A stretch of DNA of 64,000 nt from Mycolicibacterium porcinum (GCA_002086835.1 MVIG01000002.1:248001-312000), one strand, 5' to 3'; positions 27,226-36,410 are shown, counted from the stretch's first letter. Made by a program: numbers and translations. Notes: generated from the sequence alone by a model not told the origin.

Positions 27226-28482
27226 ATGGCATTTTCTGACGGTCTCGCCACGATCGCAAAGAAGATCCACGACATGAGGGCGTCGGTACTGACGGAGGAA
27301 GCGACCAAGAACGCGTTCATCATGCCGTTCATTTCTAATTTGCTTGGTTACGACGTGTTCGACCCCTCCGAAGTGGTCCCCGAGTTCGTAGCCGATGTGG
27401 GCGTCAAGAAGGGTGAGAAGGTCGACTACGCGATCTTCAAGGACGGGCAGGTCCAGATCTTGATCGAGTGCAAGAAGATCGGTGACCCGTTGGATCTGCG
27501 CTATGCATCCCAGCTGTTCCGTTACTTCGCGGTCACCTCGGCGCGCATTGCCATCCTGACTAACGGCCAGCAGTACCACGTGTACACGGACGGCGACATG
27601 CCAAATCGCATGGATGAGAAGCCTTTTCTCATCTTTGATCTTCTTGATATCGACCGAACGCTGGTTCCTGAGATTCAGAAGTTCTCCAAGGAGTCATTCG
27701 ATATCGATTCGGTGGTCAACGCGGCGGAGGAGCTCAAGTACATCGGTGGGATTCGCCGGATCATCGCCGCCGAGGTGAAGGACCCTTCCGAGGAGTGGGT
27801 TCGGTTCTTCGTGAACCGCATTTACGAGGGCCGGACCACGCAGAAGATCGTCGATCAGTTCCGGCCACTTGTCGCGAAGGCGCTCAACCAGTACGTCGGT
27901 GACCAGGTCAACAGCCGGCTGAAAACCGCGCTCGGCGATGACGCGCCAGACCCGAACCGCTCAACCGAAATCACCCGCACCGACGCGTCTACGCAACCTC
28001 CGATCGGGCAGGTCGCGGTCGGTGAAACCGAGCAGGTCGCAGACGGCGTGACTGATCCCGGCGTCGTGACCACGGACGAAGAACTCGAGGGATTCAATAT
28101 CGTGCGGGCCATTGCGGTGTCCGAGGTCGCCCCCGAGCGCGTCCACTATCGAGATAGCAAGTCCTACTTCGCGATTCTCCTCGACGACAATAACCGGAAG
28201 CCGATCATCCGACTGAACCTCAACGGCAAGAACGTGAAGTTCGTGACGACCTTCGAGCAGGGTAAGGACGTTGGCGTGCGACGCGATATCGAATCCGTGG
28301 TGGATATCTACAAGGTTGCAACCGACCATATCCGTCAGGCCATCCGACACTACGAAGGCGCCGATAACCGGTCCGGAATGAAACTCGATCGTCCGATGGT
28401 CTCAACATCAGACGAACAGACCCCTGGGATGATGCCCGGTGATGACGCGGAAAGTGTCCGGACGCCGCAGCCGACGGCATGA
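27226..28482 (+). CDS. Stand-alone HsdR N-terminal-type PD-(D/E)XK nuclease-like protein
   Basis: The protein has 418 residues from ATG 27226; the frame is open further upstream, but GGGGGCAAAC precedes this ATG and the upstream residues are not protein-like. The N-terminal domain has the nuclease core GEKVDYAIF (Asp67) and ILIECKKIG (Glu81-x-Lys83), then FRYFAVTSARIAILTNGQQYHVY, as in the N-terminal domain of type I restriction R subunits. There is no helicase motif and no adjacent hsdM or hsdS. A variable linker near residues 240-290 leads to a C-terminal domain (YFAILLDDNNRKPIIRLNL). It is probably a defence nuclease; its target is unknown. Confidence 0.75.
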   Translation: MAFSDGLATIAKKIHDMRASVLTEEATKNAFIMPFISNLLGYDVFDPSEVVPEFVADVGVKKGEKVDYAIFKDGQVQILIECKKIGDPLDLRYASQLFRYFAVTSARIAILTNGQQYHVYTDGDMPNRMDEKPFLIFDLLDIDRTLVPEIQKFSKESFDIDSVVNAAEELKYIGGIRRIIAAEVKDPSEEWVRFFVNRIYEGRTTQKIVDQFRPLVAKALNQYVGDQVNSRLKTALGDDAPDPNRSTEITRTDASTQPPIGQVAVGETEQVADGVTDPGVVTTDEELEGFNIVRAIAVSEVAPERVHYRDSKSYFAILLDDNNRKPIIRLNLNGKNVKFVTTFEQGKDVGVRRDIESVVDIYKVATDHIRQAIRHYEGADNRSGMKLDRPMVSTSDEQTPGMMPGDDAESVRTPQPTA

Positions 28483-28825
28483 GTGGGCTCAGGGAACTCG
28501 CCATCCCGCATGATGGGTGAGGGTTCGTTGTACTAGTCCATAGCTTCAAGTCGAGTGGAGATCTCAGCTGTCGGTTGTGCGATCCTTCTTGTAGTTCGCC
28601 ACCCACGAATCCATCGTTCGTAAAGAGGTCTTAAGGTCGGCGAAAATAGTTGTACTGCAGAGGAACTCGTACGGCCTCTGCCGGGCATAGGAATCGAGTG
28701 CTGTTGGTGGTTGTCGTCGGATCAATGAGGCTGGCGAGATATGAGAGTCAGCCGAGTATCCATGCGGTGTCGTGCGCGGCATCTGCCATCGTAAGGGCTC
28801 AGCCGCGCGTCAGTGAGGGAAGAAT
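28483..28825. other. 343-base gap upstream of the qat cluster
   Basis: This gap probably holds the promoter of the qat operon. A minus-strand frame of 72 codons (28564-28782) has no ribosome site and no recognised homology. A GAGGGAAG sequence at the end of the gap serves the qatA GTG at 28826. Confidence 0.4.
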
Positions 28826-30715
28826 GTGAGTGGAGTGAACACGGAGTCCAAGTATCCGATCTACCTCGATGAGCCTGCGGAAGTAGATCTGCTGTCATTT
28901 GATGCTGTCGCTGGTGCGGTCACGGACGCGCTCCGCGACGAAACACTGGACCCGATCGCACTGGGGTTGTCGGGTTCGTGGGGGAGCGGCAAGACCTCGG
29001 TGCTTCGGCTGATTGCGAAACAGCTGCGGCCGGCCGAAGAGCAGCCGGTATCAACCCTGGTGATTGAGACGGACCCCTGGCGCTACGACCCGGCCATCGG
29101 CGCAAAGGAATCATTGATTGGTGAGATTCTCACCGAGCTGAGTGGCCAGATCATCGACGACGAGGACACTGGCAGCAAGGCTAAGAAGCTCGTGAAGCGG
29201 CTCGCCAAGCGGGTGGATTGGGGCAAAGCGCTCCAGATTGCCGCAAAATCATCCATCACGATGACACTCCCTGATGTCGAATCGGTTCTTGGGCTCATCA
29301 AGCCGAAGCCGGACGACGATGACCCTGAGCCAATTTCCGACATGGTTCAGTTTCGAGCCGAGTTCAACGAACTGCTCCAATCCGATGGATTGGCGCACAT
29401 CCGAAATGTGGTCATTCTGGTCGATGATCTCGACCGCTGCCTGCCCCCGACCGTTGTCGAAACGCTAGAGACGATCCGGTTGTTCCTGTCTGTGCCGAAG
29501 ATGTCGTTCGTCATCGCGGCTGACGAGACTCGCATCGCCGAAGCTATTGCGGAGCATTTTCCGCAGACTGATCCTGCCGATGTCGACGAGGAATCCCCGT
29601 CGAAGCTGTACCTCCACAAGATCGTCCAGACATCAGTGCCGGTTCCTGCACTCAGCGATTTTGATACCGAAGCGTATCTCGTTCTTCTGCAGGTGAAATC
29701 AAGCGTGAGCCCGAAAGACTACGACGCACTGGTTGATGCGGTTGCCACTGCGAGGCGCGACGGAAAGCCACTTGATGGCGTTGCCGCCTTGTCGGCTGGT
29801 CAGTATGTTAAGGCGCGTACGACAGCAACCAGGCTGAAGCCAATCGTGCACGAGAAGACCAAGGGCAATCCACGGCGCATCAAACGCTTCCTGAATGACC
29901 TGTCGATCCGTCAGAACATCGCAGCGAAGCGTGGAATCACACTCGACCCAACCGCCATCGCCAAACTGATGATTCTAGAGGCCTACTTTCCGGAGGAGTT
30001 CCGCACGCTTGCGGGCTGGTTGAGCAATAACTCGTTGCGGGACAACATTCGTGAGCTTGAGCGGCAGGCCGGAACTGCGAGTGAGTCAACGGCGGGTGAG
30101 ACTGCGAGCACACCTGAGGTCGATGGCGAGAAGAAAGGCGCGAAGGTCGCCGGGGCGACTGCCTTGAAAGGTGCAAAGGCCGCTGAAGCGAAGAAGACCG
30201 AGTTCACGGACAATTTCATCCGCTGGGCGCGGGTATTGCCGTCTCTCAGCGATAAAGACCTCGCCTCCTACCTCGTGTTCGCGGCCTCGTTCAAGAGTGA
30301 CATTGTGATTTCGACAGGTGGCCTCCCTGCGCGTATCAAAGACATTGCCACACGGTTGCTTTCATCGTCGATCTCGGACAACCGGAGCATCAAGGACGAG
30401 ATGATAGTCGCCCTGGCGGACGAGGACGCAAAGCAGCTAGTTCGGCACATCGGAGCAGTAATCATTGACAGGCCGGATCGGCAGACTACGGGTATCGCGG
30501 CAATCTTGCGCTTTGCGCGCCTGAATTCCGAATGCGTCGATACAGCAGCTGCTGTGCTGAAACGCGTTCCGCCCAAGGAATTGAAGCCTGGCGCAGTGCT
30601 TCAGGTGAAGCCCGGAGATCCCCAAGCCGTCATCGAGCAGATGACAAAGCTGGTCGAGGCGAATGGCGGCTCCGAACTAACGGGCGCGCTTGATGTTGCA
30701 CTGGAGCGTAACTAG
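28826..30715 (+). CDS. qatA: QatA-like KAP-family P-loop ATPase
   Basis: The protein has 629 residues and starts at GTG 28826 after GAGGGAAG. Walker A is GSWGSGKT (residues 50-57) and Walker B is ILVDDLDRC (about 197-205), the DDLDRC form typical of KAP NTPases. FVIAADETRIAEAI and KGNPRRIKRFLNDL are further KAP landmarks. No clear membrane spans are seen, unlike many KAP proteins. A Lys/Ala/Glu-rich linker near residues 415-460 precedes the C-terminal helical region. It is the first gene of a tight four-gene operon whose order matches the QatABCD antiphage system, in which QatA is the ATPase. Confidence 0.9.
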   Translation: MSGVNTESKYPIYLDEPAEVDLLSFDAVAGAVTDALRDETLDPIALGLSGSWGSGKTSVLRLIAKQLRPAEEQPVSTLVIETDPWRYDPAIGAKESLIGEILTELSGQIIDDEDTGSKAKKLVKRLAKRVDWGKALQIAAKSSITMTLPDVESVLGLIKPKPDDDDPEPISDMVQFRAEFNELLQSDGLAHIRNVVILVDDLDRCLPPTVVETLETIRLFLSVPKMSFVIAADETRIAEAIAEHFPQTDPADVDEESPSKLYLHKIVQTSVPVPALSDFDTEAYLVLLQVKSSVSPKDYDALVDAVATARRDGKPLDGVAALSAGQYVKARTTATRLKPIVHEKTKGNPRRIKRFLNDLSIRQNIAAKRGITLDPTAIAKLMILEAYFPEEFRTLAGWLSNNSLRDNIRELERQAGTASESTAGETASTPEVDGEKKGAKVAGATALKGAKAAEAKKTEFTDNFIRWARVLPSLSDKDLASYLVFAASFKSDIVISTGGLPARIKDIATRLLSSSISDNRSIKDEMIVALADEDAKQLVRHIGAVIIDRPDRQTTGIAAILRFARLNSECVDTAAAVLKRVPPKELKPGAVLQVKPGDPQAVIEQMTKLVEANGGSELTGALDVALERN

Positions 30716-30717
30716 TC

Positions 30718-31473
30718 ATGGGGACGAGCTCTTCATACAAGGGCTCCAACGGGAAGATTCCGCGTGCGATGCGGGAGGGCTTCGAGGACTGGGCGAAATC
30801 GCAATCTAAGGCGGATAAGAGCAGTCTTCCGGAGAACGTCGTTGCCCAAGCACTTCGGATCCCGCTCTACTCTCGCGGATCAGGTGGAGGCGGTGCTGGC
30901 GGGGCAACGTCAGGTGGAACCGGTGGTCGTCAAAGCTCACCACAACGAACCGTCGGCTCATATGCAAGGACTGCAGGTCGCGCTGCCGAGCTAGCTCGTG
31001 CGTTCCGCGCAGGTGATCGGGAGGCGATCGAGCGAGCTGGGCTGGATTTCGACGCGCTATCCCAACTCACAAGCCGCGCTGAGATCGTCAGGGCGATCGT
31101 TGACATCGTTTGTGCCGCGCAGACGGCGAGCGACATCGCCAGTGAGGAACAACGCGCCATCGCCGGCAAGCTTGTGGATTGGATGATGGACGACGCGTTG
31201 AATAGTGAGCTACCGGACGCAGCCGAGACTGCCGAGCATGCCATCGGGCTTATCGCCGCCGAGATCTTCATCTCAGAGGCGGGAGATACGCTCGTCGGCA
31301 ATGACGATGTTTCGCGCGACGAACTGATTGATGGCATCAATGAGACCTCGCAGGTGCTGGCCGCGCAGGCGAACCTAGCGGCTGGCGCAACGGATGCAGC
31401 GTCCATCGAGAAAGCGATCACCAAAGGCGTTCGGGCGCTGCGGAAGATCTACAAACCGGTGACTCCCGCATGA
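30718..31473 (+). CDS. qatB: QatB-like protein of the Qat defence system
   Basis: The protein has 251 residues and starts at ATG 30718, two bases after the qatA stop. It begins MGTSSSYKGSNGKIP, the characteristic Gly-Ser-rich opening of QatB proteins, followed by a Gly/Ser linker (about residues 55-75) and an all-helical C-terminal region. No catalytic motif is visible. In other Qat systems QatB is required for defence, but its biochemical role is not settled. It ends in an ATGA overlap with qatC. Confidence 0.85.
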   Translation: MGTSSSYKGSNGKIPRAMREGFEDWAKSQSKADKSSLPENVVAQALRIPLYSRGSGGGGAGGATSGGTGGRQSSPQRTVGSYARTAGRAAELARAFRAGDREAIERAGLDFDALSQLTSRAEIVRAIVDIVCAAQTASDIASEEQRAIAGKLVDWMMDDALNSELPDAAETAEHAIGLIAAEIFISEAGDTLVGNDDVSRDELIDGINETSQVLAAQANLAAGATDAASIEKAITKGVRALRKIYKPVTPA

Positions 31474-32765
31474 GCGAGCTCTTTGTCCTCAGTGTTGAGC
31501 CAGTACCGGCCGAACCGACGGCGGCGGCCGACCGGACCTTCTTCTGGAATGGAATGGGTTCACACCCGTGGTTTGCATCGAATGTCGGACCAAACCTCGG
31601 TGAATTCGGAGAGGTGAACGAACGCAACATCGACTTCGTTCGCATCGCCTCGGCAGTTCTATCTGCGGACAGGTCAGTCCTTCGGTCCGGCCGTCTCTCG
31701 AGGTGGAACATGCGAGATATAGCGATCGAAGTCGACGTGTTGTCAGTCGAGCCCTGGGAGAGTGTGCGCGGCGAACTGCAAGAACTCCTCGGCTTCTTGA
31801 CCGGCGACACCTGGCACCTCGGATTTCGGGAGCAGCAGGGGGCACCCGAGCAGACGGCTGTCCGCGCGGCGGGGTCATCACGCATCGTCCTGTTTAGCGG
31901 CGGAGGCGACTCAGGCGTGGGTGCTATGTTGTCGGCCCATGAGTTGCAAGGAACAGCCAAACACGCTCTCGTCTCTCACTTTTCGGATAAGTACCTTCCG
32001 CCGTTGCAGCGTTCTCTCGCACAACAGACCAATGCGCTCTTTCCAGGAACACTCGCCGACCATATTCAGGTGCACCACTCACGGGGCCGGAAGACCGTTA
32101 ACGGCAACTACTACCGCAAAGAGAACTCCACTCGTTCTCGATCGCTGCTCTTCCTCGCGTTCGGACTGGCAGTCGCGTCGGTCGATCAACTGCCGCTGTG
32201 GATTCCCGAGAACGGTTACGCGTCGATCAACCCACCCCTTTCGCCGAACCGACGCGGGAGCCTGTCGACGAAGACTACTCACCCGGCATTCCTCTTGGGT
32301 GTTCGCAAAATCATGTCCCAGGTGGGAGCCCATGGGGACCTCTCCAACCCCTTCGCCGACCGCACAAAGGGCGAGATATTCTCTGAGGTAAGGGATCTTC
32401 TCGGTGAGGAAGCTGCGTCCGAATACCTCAGTGCTACAACTTCGTGTTCGCACACGGGCGCCAAGACCTATGGCATCAGCCGTCGGGCGCAGTGCGGGGT
32501 CTGCTTCGGATGTCTACTTCGCAAGGCGTCGTTCATCGCGAGCGGCGTCACCGATCGCACTGAGTACATCGATCCGAACGGCAACGAGCGGGTCGCCAAT
32601 TGGTTGAAATCAAAGTCGGTCGAGTCTTCGATGCGGGACTTTCTGTCCACAGAACTACGCGAAGAGGATCTCGTGACGATGCGTATCCCGAACACCATTC
32701 GGCTCGCAGACGCTGCCGCGCTCTGCAACCGTGCGATGGATGAACTTCGCGGACTACCCCTATGA
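31470..32765 (+). CDS. qatC: QatC-like QueC-family enzyme (7-cyano-7-deazaguanine synthase-like)
   Basis: The protein has 431 residues. The QueC core begins near residue 138 with the PP-loop SGGGDS (143-148). A later RSLLFLAFGLAVA helix and the Cys cluster C326, C342, C345, C348 (QCGVCFGC) resemble the QueC zinc site. The first and second cysteines are 16 apart instead of the closer spacing in housekeeping QueC. About 135 N-terminal residues are extra relative to QueC. QatC probably performs ATP-dependent nitrile or amide chemistry on a deazaguanine-like or protein substrate; this is inference. It overlaps qatB and qatD as ATGA. Confidence 0.88.
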   Translation: MSELFVLSVEPVPAEPTAAADRTFFWNGMGSHPWFASNVGPNLGEFGEVNERNIDFVRIASAVLSADRSVLRSGRLSRWNMRDIAIEVDVLSVEPWESVRGELQELLGFLTGDTWHLGFREQQGAPEQTAVRAAGSSRIVLFSGGGDSGVGAMLSAHELQGTAKHALVSHFSDKYLPPLQRSLAQQTNALFPGTLADHIQVHHSRGRKTVNGNYYRKENSTRSRSLLFLAFGLAVASVDQLPLWIPENGYASINPPLSPNRRGSLSTKTTHPAFLLGVRKIMSQVGAHGDLSNPFADRTKGEIFSEVRDLLGEEAASEYLSATTSCSHTGAKTYGISRRAQCGVCFGCLLRKASFIASGVTDRTEYIDPNGNERVANWLKSKSVESSMRDFLSTELREEDLVTMRIPNTIRLADAAALCNRAMDELRGLPL

Positions 32766-33538
32766 GCGAGCATCTGCTGCCACTTGATGCTCATGCCCAT
32801 ATAGACGCCGGTATCTCTCCGGGGGATGTAGCAAGCCTCGATGCGTTCGTCTTCGCCATGACCCGATCGCTTGATGAGTTCGAAAACCTGTCTCGCAACG
32901 ATCGCCGTGCTGTGTGGGCGATTGGTGTCCACCCAGGCTTGGTGCGATCGCAACGCGCGTTCACCGCGGACAGATTCCGCCGCCTGCTGAGCAAGACACC
33001 CGTGGTTGGCGAGACCGGGCTAGATGGGGCAAGCAGAGTGCCGATGAGCATCCAGCTGGAGACGTTTCGCAGCGTGCTGGAGGCGGCCGTCGATACACCC
33101 CGAATCCTGAGCGTGCATAGCTATCAGGCTCAGACCGAGGTCCTCCGGGAATTGAACCGCATGCCGGTGCAGGGCGTGATCTTGCACTGGTGGACCGGCA
33201 GTCCGGGACTCACGGAAGAGGCTGTCAGACTCGGGTGTTATTTCTCGGTGCCACCTGCGGCGGCAGGTGCTCTTGGCCCTGATTTTCTTCGGCTGCTCCC
33301 GCCGGATCGACTACTGACGGAGACCGACCATCCCAGTGGAGACCGTCGCGGGCCAACGCCGCGCCGACCAGGGAATGTGCGTGAGGTAGAGCGCATCCTT
33401 AGCCGGGTGTGGGACCTCGATGAGGTCAGCACACGAGCACAGGTCTGGCAGAACATAGTGCAGCTGGTCGATGGGACAGGCACCACGGACCTTTTCACGC
33501 GAGAATGGCAGACTGCTTTCGCTCTCGCCCGGGCGTAG
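32762..33538 (+). CDS. qatD: QatD-like TatD-family nuclease
   Basis: The protein has 258 residues. All TatD metal-site residues appear present: the HxH motif in DAHAHID (His11, His13), GETG with Glu84, VHS with His119, LHWWTG with His142 and TETDHP with Asp189. TatD proteins are metal-dependent deoxyribonucleases. It starts at ATG 32762 in an ATGA overlap and ends the qat operon. Its place next to a QueC-like gene identifies it as QatD and not the housekeeping TatD. Confidence 0.88.
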   Translation: MSEHLLPLDAHAHIDAGISPGDVASLDAFVFAMTRSLDEFENLSRNDRRAVWAIGVHPGLVRSQRAFTADRFRRLLSKTPVVGETGLDGASRVPMSIQLETFRSVLEAAVDTPRILSVHSYQAQTEVLRELNRMPVQGVILHWWTGSPGLTEEAVRLGCYFSVPPAAAGALGPDFLRLLPPDRLLTETDHPSGDRRGPTPRRPGNVREVERILSRVWDLDEVSTRAQVWQNIVQLVDGTGTTDLFTREWQTAFALARA

Positions 33539-33681
33539 AAGTCTGCGCTCGTTAAGCCTGTGCCCCGAGTGCATCGCTCGGATGATGAGTGCCGGGCTAA
33601 CGATCAGAGCTGCGTGGGCGCCGCGTTTCTCCGCCGAATCGACGACTGCGGAGGTATCTACCTGGGCTTTTGCAGCGAAGA

Positions 33682-33740
33682 TTGACAAGCCAAACCGACA
33701 CGCCCGAGTTTTGTCAAAGTAGGCAGGCGTGTCTTGTCAA
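33682..33740. repeat. Inverted repeat downstream of the qat cluster
   Basis: Outer arms TTGACAA (33682-33688) and TTGTCAA (33734-33740) and inner arms GACACGCC (33697-33704) and GGCGTGTC (33726-33733) are nested. A third TTGTCAAA lies at 33711-33718. This could be a terminator, an operator array or the trace of an element end at the right boundary of the island. The rest of 33539-33793 shows no supported gene. Confidence 0.4.
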
Positions 33741-33793
33741 ACTTCGTTGCATCTCGACACGAGTGGCCGGCGGCGACGATTGATCTCGGACGC

Positions 33794-34819
33794 TCAGTGA
33801 CGAGGCGTCGTGGTGATGTGCACGTGGTCGAAGTGGCCGTAACCTGAACCTTGCGGTCCGGACGGCGTGTAGTAGGTGCCCCGCCAGATCACGTCCTGCA
33901 GCCCGAATCGGGCCGCATTGGTCAGCGCGAACGTCATGATCTCGTTGCCGAGCGCGATGCCCTCGGCGCTCCCGGAATTCGGGATCATGATGTCGATGGC
34001 CAGACCGCTGGGATGCCACGGCAAAGAGTCGGGCCGGACCCCACCGATCTCGGCGATCTGCGGAAACTGTGCGCTGACGGCTCGGGCAGCCAGGATGGTG
34101 TTGGGCTGTAGCCCGACCTCGTTGGCGACGCCGACGGGCAACGACTCCGGGATATCCGCAGTGGCGCCGGGCATCACCGCCGCCGCGTTGTTGACCACGG
34201 CCTGCTGTTGCGGAGTCAACGCCCCGTACTGGGCCTCCGCCTCGGCGATCTGGCGGAGCATGTCACGCAACTTGGTCTGCAGGTCGGCGCGTACCGCGGA
34301 CGCCCGCTCGGCCGCGGCGCGGGCATCGGCGGCTGATTTTTCCGAGGCGGCGGCAGCGGCGGCCGCGCGCTCGCGTGCTGATCGATAGGCCTCCATCTTG
34401 TCGGCCGCCCCGTCGACGACCGCCCGCTGTACCGTCAGCTGATCGATGAGCTGCTGCGGGGAACTCGCGGTCAGCACCGCCGCCACCCGACCGGTGCCTC
34501 TACTCATGTACGTCATCGCCGCCACCCGGTCGACTGCCGCCTGAAAGGGCTGCAACTGGGTGTTCGCGACCTCGAGGGCGTCCAGATCGGCGCGGTGGCG
34601 GTCCGTGGCCGCCGCCTCTTCGGCCTGCCTGGCGTCGACATCGCGTTGAGCGGCGGTGACGGCCTCGCGACTCTGAACAGCCTGACGGGACAACTCGTTG
34701 AGCTTCGACACCCCGTCGGCCGCAGGGTCCGCCGTCGCAGGGCCGATCGGTGTCAGAACCAGGGCGGCGGCCGCGGCACCACACACCGCTCGCCGAACCA
34801 GATGGCGCACCCCGGTCAT
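33794..34819 (-). CDS. Secreted coiled-coil cell-wall protein with ARB-07466-like C-terminal domain
   Basis: From ATG 34819 the protein has 341 residues; an in-frame longer start at 34846 and a GTG at 34831 after GAAGGA are alternatives. It has a signal peptide (VCGAAAAALVLTPIGPATADP), a long Ala/Glu/Arg-rich coiled coil (about residues 35-190) as in RipA/PcsB-type proteins, and a C-terminal domain with WHPSGLAIDIMIP, VIWRGTYYTP and GYGHFDHVHIT. The His/Asp pattern resembles the ARB-07466-like or M15-type fold. A role in cell-wall remodelling is inferred. Confidence 0.75.
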   Translation of the reverse strand: MTGVRHLVRRAVCGAAAAALVLTPIGPATADPAADGVSKLNELSRQAVQSREAVTAAQRDVDARQAEEAAATDRHRADLDALEVANTQLQPFQAAVDRVAAMTYMSRGTGRVAAVLTASSPQQLIDQLTVQRAVVDGAADKMEAYRSARERAAAAAAASEKSAADARAAAERASAVRADLQTKLRDMLRQIAEAEAQYGALTPQQQAVVNNAAAVMPGATADIPESLPVGVANEVGLQPNTILAARAVSAQFPQIAEIGGVRPDSLPWHPSGLAIDIMIPNSGSAEGIALGNEIMTFALTNAARFGLQDVIWRGTYYTPSGPQGSGYGHFDHVHITTTPRH

Positions 34820-34934
34820 TCGGATAGTCACGATCCTTCGTTGCAAGGACCGATCCTGGCCCGGCTGTATATCTCCCGGACAGGCTACGAACTGGTCCAG
34901 ACGATGTCCACCCGTTGTCTCACGTGCTCGCCGG

Positions 34935-36410
34935 TCAGTTCCCGTACAGATGCAGCGCCCGGGCGGTTTCGGTCGCCACGTCCCCGCTCAGTTTCGCGAT
35001 CGGCGGGCCGCCGCGTTGATGGATCACGTTCGCCAGGACCGCGACGTAGGTATCTGACCCGGGGTCCATCCACAGCGTCACACCCGTGAAGCCGGTGTGG
35101 CCGAAGCTGCCGACGGGAAAGATCCGCCCGCGAGGCCGGGAGTGGGCGGTGTCGATATCCCAGCCGAAGCCGCGAAGGTCTTGTCCATCGATGGCCGGAT
35201 AGTGCACGGCGCCTGTCCGGATGGCCGCCTCGACTTGCCCGGCGGTGTGCCCGGGCTGCTGCGGAGTCGTCATCAACTCCACGGTCGATTGCTTCAGGGG
35301 AAACGTGCTCGGCCGGCCCGCCAGGCGATCGAGCAGGGCCTGCGCGAACCGGCCAACGTCGTTCACCGTCGAGAACACCCCGGCGCTGCCGACCACGCCG
35401 CCCATACGGCGTGCCGTCGGATCGTGCACGGTGCCGCGCAGCGGGTGGCCGTAGTCGGGGTTGAGGCCCGGGGTGTCTTCGTCGAGCGCCGTCGGTGCGA
35501 TACGGGGCAGGAGATCGGTGCTCCACGTCCCCTCGGGGCAGCCCGTCACCTTGCCCGCACTCGGGTCGAAGACGACGGCCGTTCCCCGGACCTGGTGCGG
35601 GCCACATGCTTTGGCCGCGGGCAGGTAGCGGGTCTCTGACAACCCAAGCGGCGCAAAGACATTGTCCTGCACGTAGTCATCCAGGGGTCGGCCGGTGATC
35701 CGTTCGATGATCGTGCCCACCAGGATGAAGTTGATGTCGGAGTAGTGGAACAGCTCGCCGGGCCCGTACACCACCCACGCGCCGAGCGCGCGGTGAATGC
35801 CTTCGGCCTTGTCGGCTTTGTCGAGGCCCCACGGACCATCCAAGCTCAGATCGCCTGCGATGCCCGACGTGTGCGTGAGCAGCATGCGGACCGTCACCTG
35901 CGCGCGCCGTGGGTCATTGGTGGGGTTGAAGTCCGGCAGATATTTCTGCACCGGATCGTCGAACTCGACCTTGCCCTGTTCGTAGAGCTGCATGAACGCC
36001 GTCGTCGTCGCGATGCTCTTCGACAGCGAGGCCAGGTCGAAGATCGTGTCCTCGGTCATCGGCTCGGCGGGCGCGGGCACCCCGTCGAGTCCGGGCTCAC
36101 CGTCGAGCTTGCGCGAACCGTAAGCCTGGCGGAAGACGACGTTGCCGCCGTGGCCGACCTGGACCACCGCACCCGGCAGGCGATGTGCCGCGATGTCGTC
36201 GTCGACGAGCTTGGAGACCGCAGTGAAGTCACCCGTGGGAACGACGGCAGCCAGGGTGGGCATCGGGACGGCCGGTGCCGGCGCGGTCGTTGTGGCCGTG
36301 GAACTGGCCGCCGGCGGGGGCGCTGGTTGTCCGCACGAGGTTGTCGCGATCGTGAACAGGGCGGTTCCCACGGCGCAGAGCCGAGTCCGACGTGATCGCG
36401 ACACCGTCAC
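34935..36410 (-). CDS. Serine beta-lactamase-like lipoprotein (class C / PBP-type esterase)
   Basis: The protein has 491 residues. The signal sequence ends in a lipobox-like TTSC (Cys26), so it is probably a lipoprotein. The beta-lactamase fold is shown by SLSK (Ser128, Lys131), TVRMLLTHTSGIAGDL, YSDIN (Tyr-x-Asn-type motif) and GHTGFTG near the C-terminus. Such proteins hydrolyse esters, D-amino-acid peptides or sometimes beta-lactams; activity cannot be assigned. The start is set by the signal peptide. A perfect inverted repeat lies just upstream. Confidence 0.85.
   Translation of the reverse strand: MTVSRSRRTRLCAVGTALFTIATTSCGQPAPPPAASSTATTTAPAPAVPMPTLAAVVPTGDFTAVSKLVDDDIAAHRLPGAVVQVGHGGNVVFRQAYGSRKLDGEPGLDGVPAPAEPMTEDTIFDLASLSKSIATTTAFMQLYEQGKVEFDDPVQKYLPDFNPTNDPRRAQVTVRMLLTHTSGIAGDLSLDGPWGLDKADKAEGIHRALGAWVVYGPGELFHYSDINFILVGTIIERITGRPLDDYVQDNVFAPLGLSETRYLPAAKACGPHQVRGTAVVFDPSAGKVTGCPEGTWSTDLLPRIAPTALDEDTPGLNPDYGHPLRGTVHDPTARRMGGVVGSAGVFSTVNDVGRFAQALLDRLAGRPSTFPLKQSTVELMTTPQQPGHTAGQVEAAIRTGAVHYPAIDGQDLRGFGWDIDTAHSRPRGRIFPVGSFGHTGFTGVTLWMDPGSDTYVAVLANVIHQRGGPPIAKLSGDVATETARALHLYGN

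Noticed and set aside
28564..28782. 72-codon minus-strand ORF upstream of qatA
   Set aside because: No Shine-Dalgarno and no recognised family; a promoter region is a better explanation.
33311..33688. 125-codon minus-strand ORF opposite the qatD end
   Set aside because: Largely antisense to qatD and without a credible start.
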